Part shown: positions 21,412-30,771 of the stretch, in pieces
How the letters are laid out: each line of letters starts with the position of its first letter
Numbering within the stretch: the first letter of the stretch is position 1
Origin: Fennellomyces sp. T-0311
Lineage: Eukaryota; Mucoromycota; Mucoromycetes; Mucorales; Lichtheimiaceae
Direction: 5' to 3'
DNA length: 64,000 nucleotides
Assembly (NCBI GenBank): GCA_025266875.1
Contig: JALLLT010000005.1
Location: 248,001 to 312,000 of the forward strand
The notes under the pieces: generated by a model
Database searches by the model: none
What the model was told of the DNA's origin: nothing
What the model saw: the letters and a program-made list of their open reading frames with translations, nothing else
Translations under genes and position numbers: made by a program

Positions 21412-21911
21412 CCACGGGTGTAAGCTGCCAAAAGAGTATCGAAATCTTCCACGGGCAATCGTAGCGAGCGCACGTAATAATGGACATGGCCAAGCTGTAC
21501 GACTTCCTGTTCTTGCTCATCGCTTAAAAGCTCAACGAGCTGCAGCGTGTCTCGCATTACTTCGTCCGTGCAATGTGCCGACATTCGAGATAGTGTGAGG
21601 AGCGCATCTCTACCATGGGCTGTCTCTAGATTCTCCCCGCAGAGGGTCTCCAGTAGTTCTGTAGGACCATTGCTGACGGGGATCCGGTTTTCCATTAAGC
21701 GGTCTTTAACGGTGGCCACGAGCTGGGACCAAGCTAGTTTCGCCCATGTCAGTAAGGATAGCTGCCATTTAGTGCGATAAATTAATGTACGTAAGGGAAT
21801 CAAAAAGAATGTAAGAAACAAAGGTATATGTTTATCTTTATATACGTTAGGATTAATCAGACAATGAAGATGAACAACAGTCCAATAATGGACGCGTAAG
21901 GCGTCTGACAA
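21412..21911 (-). CDS. Unidentified exon(s), possibly the 5' part of the neighbouring orphan gene
   Basis: The minus frame from about 21790 to 21412 encodes WAKLAWSQLVATVKDRL, NGPTELLETLCGENLETAHG, LLTLSRMSAHCTDEVMRDTL and VEDFDTLLAAYTRG. It then meets a GTAAGT donor near 21411. The 5' end upstream of about 21780 looks non-coding. If spliced to the exon beginning near 21100, the intron of about 300 bp would contain the MITE. No family is recognised; it appears helical. Confidence 0.45.
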
Positions 21912-22189
21912 GCCTTAATTTTTCAAGATTGGTGTCATAGTAACAACACCTTTAAGTTATAAAGTCGTCGATTTCATAAGTTTCTGACTTTCTGCCTGAT
22001 AGGTTCCCCCCCCCCAACAGAATCGAGACAGACGGAAGTACGATGGTTCTCGCTACATCGTATGCACACAGGCAAAGTGTTCACCATTTCCAAATTTGGA
22101 AGGAAAATATGTATTTTTTGCACTTCTTCTATCAACTCACAATGACACTTCAAAATACTACAAACTCTTGGTCGAACAGGTGACCAAAC

Positions 22190-22385
22190 CGTTGAGATGA
22201 CAACATTTCGGGGTGAACGTAATCCTGCCGCATCGATCCGTTATTTGCAGCCAGTGCTTTGCGATCCTAATGTTATCCAGGTTCGTAGATTCGCTTTTTC
22301 TATGATATTTGCTCATTCCGGCTATTTCGACATTGATCTGAATACCCATCACATTTTTGTGGTTCTTTGAAAGTGAAACGAAGAT
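22190..22385 (+). pseudogene. Broken N-terminal fragment of an S10 serine carboxypeptidase
   Basis: The plus strand encodes MTTFRGERNPAASIRYLQ and PVLCDPNVIQ, nearly the same as [18 protein letters not shown] and [10 protein letters not shown] of the intact carboxypeptidase. Both are followed by a GT donor. After an intron-like gap it continues HSGYFDIDLNTHH and then, one base out of frame, FLWFFESETK. The intact gene has [19 protein letters not shown]. No signal peptide, no catalytic serine region and no later exons follow. It is a dead partial copy in the opposite orientation to the intact gene, about 18.5 kb away. Confidence 0.85.
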
Positions 22386-22683
22386 AGAAAAAAAATAGAA
22401 AAAGCATCTCGACCATTTTCGCTTACAATGGTTAAAATGAACTCTGCGTTTGCGTCGTTACGTATTCATACGATACAAAAAGTGCAAGCGTTGTTTGATT
22501 AACTTTACGATAACGGGGCAATGGATGGTTTTTCCCAGGTCGAGTTACGTTAGATCAGAACTTTTTTGGTGAACAAGGTGCTGCATTCGGACGTGAAAAC
22601 CAAATTTACTGGGCGTACAGCGCAAATTTACTTCACAACCACGACGTTTAAGCGCAACACCTTCCAAAGGGCGGCAGGAAGCA

Positions 22684-23322
22684 ATGACTGCAAGTCAAAC
22701 CGAAATCCGCAGCGTAAGGGCTTTCGATCAGTTTATAAAGACCTACCATAAAGATCGGTACGACAGCACGTTGCCGCTCTTTCCCATCACAGTCAAATAT
22801 CTTCGCCTGTTCATCGATTACAAGTCCAAGACATGTCGATTCAAAGCAATACAATGGCTCGTAGGCGGGCTGTCCAAACATCCCAAGCATGACAAAAAAT
22901 GGAAAGAAAAAGTGCTTGGTCATCCCAAAGTGCAGGGATTACTTGAACACTATCGCCAGCGAGACAAAGAGCAACTCGAACAACTGCTCCAACGGCGGCT
23001 CGAACAACGCGTTCCAATGGGTCGAATCCAGAAAATTTACGCGGATTCACGACAAGGTTTTGAAGTGTCCAGGGCGTGTGTTACGTCTGCCAGGTTATAC
23101 AATACAGGGTCCACTGTTACATCGTGTGAGCAGCCGCGAAAGAGGGTAACATTTGCACCCGTCGTGGAAGAAGTCTCTCCGATCAAGAAAATGGGAACAA
23201 TAGAATTGGACATCCGTCGTTTGGCAAGTAAGGTCCATATCAACGCGCATGCGGTTCCCGTGTATGGAAAACAGCCAATCCCCATTCATCAGGCCGCGAT
23301 TCCAGTAGGGCAGTTTCCCTGA
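22684..23322 (+). CDS. Basic 212-residue protein, function unknown
   Basis: Single open frame rich in Lys, Arg and His. Residues 10-95 look like a helical bundle (FDQFIKTYHKDRYDS, YLRLFIDYKSKTCRFKAIQW, KVLGHPKVQGLLEHYRQRD). This loosely resembles the SAM-like core-binding domain found before tyrosine recombinase catalytic domains and in some fungal DNA-binding proteins. No catalytic Arg-His-Arg-Tyr set is present in 212 residues. A KRVTFAPVVEEVSP stretch resembles a PP1-docking RVxF motif (RVTF). The family is not certain. It ends about 230 bp before the 3' end of TTI1, convergently. Confidence 0.5.
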   Translation: MTASQTEIRSVRAFDQFIKTYHKDRYDSTLPLFPITVKYLRLFIDYKSKTCRFKAIQWLVGGLSKHPKHDKKWKEKVLGHPKVQGLLEHYRQRDKEQLEQLLQRRLEQRVPMGRIQKIYADSRQGFEVSRACVTSARLYNTGSTVTSCEQPRKRVTFAPVVEEVSPIKKMGTIELDIRRLASKVHINAHAVPVYGKQPIPIHQAAIPVGQFP

Positions 23323-23550
23323 AGGTGCTGGATGGCCCTTGTACATTTTTACAGCTTGGTGTTTTTACCGTGTATATTTCAAAAACTAAACAATTCCCTA
23401 TAATTATCCCCTTACCGTTCTGTTATATATGTAGTTATGTTGATACCTTGCACTCGTTGTCAGGGATATCGGCAGGTGGCAACAGGTTGTCACCCAATAA
23501 AGTGTCTGAAACACAGCATGAGGGTTTATTTACAGATGCAGGATGGTCTA

Positions 23551-26500
23551 TCATTGAACTAGCTCTAGTATTCGTCGTGCATTCTTGCGATACCACTGAT
23601 CCTGGGTCCGCATCCACTCGGGTATCGAAAACGGCTCAAATGACCCACTGTCGTCCACAATGGTTGATTCGTTATTGCTCAGCAAGGACATCATGTGCAG
23701 CCACACAGTATCTGGATCTCGCTTGCCGATAGCCTCGAGCACCTTGACAGCAGACTCTTGCAGCTCAGCATTCAGCCGTTCATCCATGTACCATTTGACT
23801 TGCCCCATTATCTCGGGCATCTTGCTTGCTTCGATCTGACAGTACTCGACTACGGATGCGAGCGTGAGAAGAATCGCATGATGGAGCCGATGATGGTAAG
23901 AAAAGGCAGAATAATGATAAGACTCGCCGCGCCCTTGTTTCAGAAGCTCCTTGAACCTTGGCCAAAGGTCCTTGAACCGACCTGATACAAAGTCCTTGAG
24001 GGATTCGGCGATCGATCCAATCACAGCCACTGCTTGGAGCACTACCATATTCTCGTCATCCCATAATCTCTGCATAATGGAAGGCCATGCTCCGTTCACC
24101 AACACACCAAATTTGTCTATCCGAAGTGCCAGCACTTTGGTTCCTGCCGCGAAAAGCCCAAGCATCTCCACTCGAAGCTGCGGCGATCCAGCTGTCAAAA
24201 AGTGGCGAGCTTTCGTCATGATATCCAGGGTCATTTGCTGAGAGCGTGAAAGTGGTTCGGGTGTATCGTCTGCTGGTTTTTCATTCTGATATTCGTCGTC
24301 TCCATCGTCTCCATCGTCGAGAAGCAAGTCATTGGGATCCATCGATTTCGGCTTCTTGTCCTTCTCTTGCCGGTCCAAAAAATACTTTCCAATCTCTTCC
24401 ATGGTAGCCGTTTCCGTGGTATCCTCAGCGCCTTTCGAGTCTGCATCGATAAGCTCTTGGATTTCATCCGAGATCTGATCGTCTGACTGATTCGATTCAG
24501 CCATGACCTCATCGTCCGCTACAACTGCAGCATTTTTCCGGTATAGAACTCGCACGATCTCCGTTAATACGCTGCAGAGTTGCGCACACGACCATCCATC
24601 CATATGATATCCGTCCAATGCATCGAAAATTTCCTCCACAGTGTCATCTAGATAATCGATGGTACCCGGGCCTCCAATGCGGATCAACGCCTTGAGAACA
24701 AGCGGTGCTCGCAAATTGTCTTCCAATACAGATATCCGTTGTGATACCATGTTGATGATATAGTCGATGTTTTCAATCGCCAGCTGTCGTGCACCGCGCT
24801 GGCCACATACCAGAGCAATAGCATCCAGTGTGATCAGTGCATAAGTATGGATGAAGACATTGGGAGATCCGAGATGAGCCAACAAAGGGTAGAGTAACGT
24901 AATAAGCTCATCTTGCACGTACTCCATTTCGAGGATGCACGCCACAAGGCCCACAATTTGGAGAGAAAAGCATGTTGCGAGCACCTCTGCACTTTCCAGC
25001 TCTGGATTGATTTTGTGATGACCCAAGGGAACGACGCTTGTCCTAGTCTTTGTGGTTGGGTCGATAACGAGGCTGACAATTTCGTGCAGGACTTGCAAGG
25101 CAATGGCCTTGATTTTGGATGTCTCTTCGTCCTTCTCATCATCGCTCTGTAAGTCAAGCCAACGAGCAGTGATGCTGTCGCTCTCTGCTGACGAGGCTCC
25201 CGAGAGAAGCGAATGGATCATGTAAGCTGCTTGCGGTTGCACATCTTGGTCACCGTCGCTTTGGAAGCAATTCATCAAAAGGTCGCGCCAATATGTCAGG
25301 TTGCCGATTCGTCCGATGACATTCAGCATTCTGCCAGCCTGTGCAACAGTGCGATCGGCGACCAGATGTTTGAAATGTGTCTTGGGATAAACCAATGAAG
25401 GTTGTTCCCACACGCTGACAGGTTCACTGTCATCAGCGTAGCCATCGTAAAATTCAAGGTATCTCGAGTTCTTTTGCCCTTGTTCTTCGAGCACATTGAG
25501 ACCATCCCGATCAATTTCCAGCGCAGCCAGCCAGGCATCCAAGGTCTTGCTGATGGCGCTGTCCAATACTTCTCCTGCGTGTCTGTTGCCGAGGATCAGA
25601 ACGTAGCCCGTGATAAGCGCCATAGCATTCACCTTATCGCCTTCATCGCCGCTAATTAGGACGCTCGGTGCATACACGATGCTGTCAGAGAGATTCTCCT
25701 TCAACGTAGGTATGATGGACTGCTCAAACGCCGGCGCTTGCATAATTTCATTAATTTGGAACTGTGCCTCTGCTCCAACCTGGGTATATTCGTCATCGAT
25801 GTGCAGCACAATCGTCTTGAGTAGCAGTGCCGTACAGTTCTCAAGTGTCCGTGAACATCTGCTGAGTAGCTTTCCACAGGTGCGAACCATGGATCGTCTG
25901 ACCCGCCAATCTGTGTTGTACGTCCGGATGCCGAGGATGAAATCGAGCTGTTTCTTGATCATTGTTTTTGACGTTTCGTAAAATTTTTGAATGGTCTCTT
26001 GCATCTTGTCGACGGGCTGTTTTCCCTTCATGTGTGCGGCCAGCGCATGCAAGGATTGGACGTCCTGTACAATGAACTCGGGTGCGCATTCATCTCGCAG
26101 CACAAATACAATGATGTCGCCAAGAATATCGAGCGCCAGTGATAAGATCTTGTGGTTTTCTTTCTCTTGCTTCTGGTAGATCGTGCGGCCCAATGTAGAC
26201 ACAACGCCTGGCAGAAGTGTGGCGACGATATCCACCTCACCCAATGTTTCCAACAACATGGTCGCCAACGTATGCATCGCATCCACCCGAAGCGACAGTG
26301 CGTCTCCACGGCGAATGACATCCAACAATGCTGCGATACATGCTGCCATTTGCGGTCGACACTTTAGATCGCGCAAGACTTGAAGAGAGTGTTCGTTTTC
26401 GTTTACGGCGGATAGGATCGTTGAAATGCATTGGACAGCGAGTTGCTGGGCTTCTTCTGGTTTGGCTGCATTGATATAGGTCGTGAACAAGATCAATAGT

Positions 26501-26943
26501 TGCTCTGCCATTTGAGGTGGAGAAGACATATGCCAGTGCGTTTTGGCCAGAACAGCATGCATACACCGCAACCACGCCTCCAGCACTCTATCATGCGGAA
26601 CTTGAGTGGTCTTTAGCCAATGAGCCACAGGCATCAGCGTGGTGAATATAAAGTTGGTCATGCGTTGATCACATTTCGTCTCGAGGTCGCTCGTGGTGTT
26701 TAGAATATTGTTCAGCTTATCTAGTTGCGACACGATCTTGGTGCTGCTTTCACGCGTCGTAGGTTCGCTTAGATCGGTCTGAAGTTCGTTGCGAATGGAC
26801 AGAACTACGTGGAAGAAATCAAGTATTTCAACCGATGGCCGTGACATGCTACTTTTGATTCCACGAGTAAGTGCATTGTGGGGAACAAGTTGAATGTACT
26901 TACAGCACAAACTGACTTGGTTTTTTGACAAAGAAACTTGCAT
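23551..26943 (-). CDS. TTI1: TTI1-like HEAT-repeat subunit of the TTT complex
   Basis: Single frame of up to 1130 residues made almost wholly of helical HEAT-like repeats. Segments such as DWRVRRSMVRTCGKLLSRC, ENCTALLLKTIVLHIDDEY and RLWDDENMVVLQAVAVIGS match the pattern of TELO2-interacting protein 1, and the length agrees (about 1,090 in animals). TTI1 works with TEL2 and TTI2 as an Hsp90 co-chaperone that matures PIK-related kinases such as TOR, ATM/Tel1 and ATR/Mec1. A highly acidic region near 24500-24270 lies at the usual position of the variable linker. In-frame ATGs at 26943 and 26847 are both possible; the first gives KNQVSLCCKYIQL, which may align with the conserved N-terminal helix. 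The identification rests on remembered family similarity. Confidence 0.75.
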   Translation of the reverse strand: MQVSLSKNQVSLCCKYIQLVPHNALTRGIKSSMSRPSVEILDFFHVVLSIRNELQTDLSEPTTRESSTKIVSQLDKLNNILNTTSDLETKCDQRMTNFIFTTLMPVAHWLKTTQVPHDRVLEAWLRCMHAVLAKTHWHMSSPPQMAEQLLILFTTYINAAKPEEAQQLAVQCISTILSAVNENEHSLQVLRDLKCRPQMAACIAALLDVIRRGDALSLRVDAMHTLATMLLETLGEVDIVATLLPGVVSTLGRTIYQKQEKENHKILSLALDILGDIIVFVLRDECAPEFIVQDVQSLHALAAHMKGKQPVDKMQETIQKFYETSKTMIKKQLDFILGIRTYNTDWRVRRSMVRTCGKLLSRCSRTLENCTALLLKTIVLHIDDEYTQVGAEAQFQINEIMQAPAFEQSIIPTLKENLSDSIVYAPSVLISGDEGDKVNAMALITGYVLILGNRHAGEVLDSAISKTLDAWLAALEIDRDGLNVLEEQGQKNSRYLEFYDGYADDSEPVSVWEQPSLVYPKTHFKHLVADRTVAQAGRMLNVIGRIGNLTYWRDLLMNCFQSDGDQDVQPQAAYMIHSLLSGASSAESDSITARWLDLQSDDEKDEETSKIKAIALQVLHEIVSLVIDPTTKTRTSVVPLGHHKINPELESAEVLATCFSLQIVGLVACILEMEYVQDELITLLYPLLAHLGSPNVFIHTYALITLDAIALVCGQRGARQLAIENIDYIINMVSQRISVLEDNLRAPLVLKALIRIGGPGTIDYLDDTVEEIFDALDGYHMDGWSCAQLCSVLTEIVRVLYRKNAAVVADDEVMAESNQSDDQISDEIQELIDADSKGAEDTTETATMEEIGKYFLDRQEKDKKPKSMDPNDLLLDDGDDGDDEYQNEKPADDTPEPLSRSQQMTLDIMTKARHFLTAGSPQLRVEMLGLFAAGTKVLALRIDKFGVLVNGAWPSIMQRLWDDENMVVLQAVAVIGSIAESLKDFVSGRFKDLWPRFKELLKQGRGESYHYSAFSYHHRLHHAILLTLASVVEYCQIEASKMPEIMGQVKWYMDERLNAELQESAVKVLEAIGKRDPDTVWLHMMSLLSNNESTIVDDSGSFEPFSIPEWMRTQDQWYRKNARRILELVQ

Positions 26944-27986
26944 TGGCTGAGCTGGGTTTCCCGGATTAAATTCAGTGGTTGTCCTCGTGATTAGATATTG
27001 CTATGGCTGATAGTGGTCTTGATCAAATATCAAACAATCTTTACGTCTACAAGGTAGTGGTATATGTACAATACCATCTCTGGTAGGCTATATAGCAAGG
27101 CTTAAAATTACACGTCTCGTGTCAACGAAACACCTGTACAATGCACCACTACAGTGCATAGCAAGCTTATATTCTAAAAAGGTGGCTGACATACGTACGT
27201 ATATTCCATAGATGACAAAAAAGATGACAGGAAAGAAACCATGGAGCATGCTTATAAAAGGGACACAAATGTATTTCAGGATGCGTTATTGCGTCTCACA
27301 TGCTTGATTTACTCTGCACAGCGAGAAACTGTGCATAATGCGTATTTACCAAGAATCACATGAGTTAAATTTTATAAAAGACGAGGACTAACCGACAGCT
27401 GAAGGCGCGTTAATTATGTGCGTGAGTACTGGCGATTACAGTATTTGTCTATGGAGGGGTGGCCATGATATCCAAGGAAATGATGGAAGATGCTGCATGG
27501 TATATGGGCATCAGGGTATCGTCCAAGAGCAACAGTCTTAAAGAACAACTTTGTGCCATATTCTACGCATACGGTTAACGGTGCATAACTGACAGAATAT
27601 TGAACTGAATAACTCTCTTGTGATACTTTCCTGCTGTCATACGTTACCTATACAAAGGGTGCGAAATATATCACGGTGATCCCGTTACGCAGGAATGTTC
27701 TCTTTCATTAAATTATTACATATGATCTCGTTCTACAGTGAGCGACCATTGAAGCATGAGCCCCTTGGTGATAAACTATCTTACAGTATCGTGATTAGAC
27801 TATTGTTTGTATAGAGAATAACCTGCTCGACAAAACATCCCCTAACCAAAAGTTCATTGTATTGTGTTGCTGCCTTCCTTTCCAGTCGTGAAAGTCACAC
27901 ACATATAGTGGCATTATTACCCGCAATCGATTTTCATCTTTGCTCCAGTATCACTGCTGCTTCGAACGCAGTTAAAGTTAGACATC
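26944..27986. other. Divergent intergenic region between TTI1 and THP3
   Basis: About 1 kb separates two genes pointing apart, so both promoters should lie here. No coding frame of quality was seen. C/T-rich and TTTCC-rich tracts just upstream of 27987 fit a fungal core promoter and transcription start zone. Confidence 0.5.
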
Positions 27987-30571
27987 ATGGCGCAACAGCA
28001 AGATAATCAGACACAAAGCCAGCCTTGGTAAGACTTGGTGGTTAATGGAGCTCCTTTCCAGCATACTAAAGACATGAATTCGACGATTAGGCATGATCCA
28101 TGGCAGCAGCAGCAACAAGCAGTACCCTCACAACAACAGGCGAATGCCACCTATACTTCAGGTGGCTACGGTGATGCAGGAAGTGCTAGCTATTCTTATC
28201 AACAATACCCGCAGCAAGTGGATGATCATTCATATTATCAGAACTATTACCAGTATGCTCCAGAAGGCACAGCTGCCGCAGGAAGTACCACACCATCAGG
28301 TACTTCCGGTTATCAATACGATTACAACTACGATTACTCGGGGTCTGGTTATGCCAATTCGTCAGCCTATGGCTCTTACGCAGATTATACACAGTATCCT
28401 CAGCAAGCACAGCACGTTGTACCTCATGCTACTGATTCTTCGTCGCCATCGACACAGCACGCATATAACGGCTACTATTACCAAGGTGACAGTAATTACC
28501 AGCAAGCAGCGGTCACTACAGCCAATGGTGCAGCACCCCCACCCCCACCACCACCGACAGCAGCACCACCACCGCCACGAGAGGCACCGAGTTATATCAG
28601 TGTGCCAGGTAAGGAGTCATGGTCAGAGACATGCACAGATTCTCATGGTTGTTCCAACCCAGCCAAACCTAAACCAAAGCCAATGATGATGATGATGTCA
28701 AAGAAGCCCGGTAAGCCAGATATCTCACAAGAAGCCTCATCATCCATGGCACAGGCCGCCGCTGCTGCTCCACCTCCTGATGCTGCAGAAGAGCCATCTC
28801 AATCGGCAGCGTCCTCGTCGAAACCGCCATCCATGGAATCATGGCCACCGTCGTTACAGTAAGTTCAATTTACATGACCTTGGGAACTTTCACTGATCTT
28901 GTTACACAACTCAACGCAGAGAATATGTTGAAGAAGTGTTCAATAACTGCTTGCCCGACAAACGGGATCAAGCTGAAAACGAACTGAGAAACTTGATCCT
29001 AGAAAAGCATCGGAATGGGACACTGTTAACGACGGACTGGGATGATATGGATCTACCTTTGTAAGTATGAAAGCTTATTTAATAATGGCACGGTTAGATT
29101 GACCATTTTTTTTTCTTAGGGCATGCGGTTCGGCGCGCTTCCGTAAAGCAGGACCTAAAAAGAAGCAAGTTCATCGCTCTCAATATCCGAGCGGTATTTC
29201 AAAAAGTAGTCTTAACGGGGTTGCACCACATAGGAAGAAGGACAACCAGCTCACGTCCAAGGGTATGAATGCTATTTCACAAGCGGAACAGGAAAGACGT
29301 AGAATTAGGTTACAGCGGTTCCAAACAGGCAACAGAAATTCAGCAGTTGTGGCAGTGACAAACGATCTGGTAAGGGTATTCACCATGTATGCAGAATGGG
29401 TCTAATGGCTGGCTTGCAGGATGATATGGACATCACTCGCGACACGATTGTGGGTACATCTACCCAACTGGAAAAGAACTATTTCCGGCTTACCTCAGTA
29501 TATATCGAATGAAATCCAGCAATACTTGCGTCCTAACCGTCAATCATAGGCACCAGATCCAACAACTGTTCGACCACCACAAGTATTGAAGAAGACGTTA
29601 GAACTATTAAAGAAAAAATGGAGAGAAGAGCAAAACTACACTTACATTTGCGACCAGTTCAAATCGATGCGACAGGATCTCACTGTAAGTATTATCCAGT
29701 GTCGAAAAGGGGAAATGTGTTAGGATGGTGTGTACCATCAACAATGGCTGACTTTTGTAAAACAATAGGTACAACGAGTAAGAGATGAGTTTACGGTGAC
29801 GGTCTACGAAATCCATGCACGAATCGCACTTGAAAAGGTGGGTTTGCTTTGCTTTGACCTATTCTTGCATGCAATAACAGAGATATCATCCAACGATAGG
29901 GCGATCTTGGTGAATATAACCAATGCCAGTCGCAGTTGAAGCAGCTATACGCAATGGGTATCAAAGGCAACGTCATGGAGTTTACTGCATACAGGATTCT
30001 TTACTTTCTGCATACCCAAAACTGGTCTGGTAAGGATGATACAATGCGAACATCGAATGCGCAACATGGACGTTACTGACACAATGGGTCTTTGCACAGA
30101 CATTAACTCTACCATGTTTGACTTGACGCCGGAGCAAAAGAAGAACGAGCTCGTAAAGCATGCTCTGAATGTTCGAGCGGCTCTGGCAATGTCAAACTAC
30201 CATCGATTCTTTAAGTTGTACCTGGCGGCGCCACAGATGGGAGGATATCTAATGGATCAATTCGTAGAACGGGAGCGGGTTCGGGCACTACTTATATTAT
30301 GCAAGGCGTGAGTAGGGGGTTGTGCTGTGCATCGTTGTTTATTAATTTATGCTAATCTTTTGGCTTCAGGTACCGGCCAACGCTATCTATTGAGTTTATA
30401 GAAGGCGAGCTAGCTTTCGAAAACAAACAGGATCTCTTTAAGTTTCTCTCGAGTCATAATGCATGTATCCTAACAGAAAGGAAGGACGCGTTGGACACAA
30501 AAGTAGCATCGATTAATCTGGCGGAAAGCTCCAAGAAGTTCAACAAGATTGATATCAAAGGCCAACTGTAA
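27987..30571 (+). CDS. THP3: SAC3/GANP-domain protein, THP3/LENG8 family
   Basis: Exon 1 (27987-28027, [14 protein letters not shown]) joins exon 2 at 28091 in frame. The N-terminal third is low complexity: Gln/Tyr/Ser-rich repeats, then a polyproline stretch. Later exons give [38 protein letters not shown] and the SAC3/GANP domain: KRTLE-like [51 protein letters not shown] and [17 protein letters not shown]. The stop is at 30569-30571. THP3 and LENG8 homologues act with COP9-signalosome-like PCI partners in transcription elongation and mRNA processing in the nucleus. At least eight exons with about 50-60-nt introns. The [14 protein letters not shown] motif makes the family assignment strong. 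Confidence 0.88.
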
Positions 30572-30771
30572 AGTAATATAACAATAAAGGCAAAGCAACT
30601 TTTCGAGCTTTTCGAGCGGAATAAAAAATATATGTATGTTGATTGATTGAAAACAGTTGGGACGACATAAATGAAAAAAAAAGATGGATGTGTGGTGCGT
30701 ACATGTGTATGGGATTTCTCTGTGTATGTGTGTATGCGGTGTACATAAAATGTGTGTGTTATGCGTATAGA

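Noticed and set aside
28093..28686. 197-codon alternate frame in the THP3 gene
   Set aside because: Runs out of frame over the low-complexity CAG/CAA-rich exon; the spliced THP3 frame explains the sequence.
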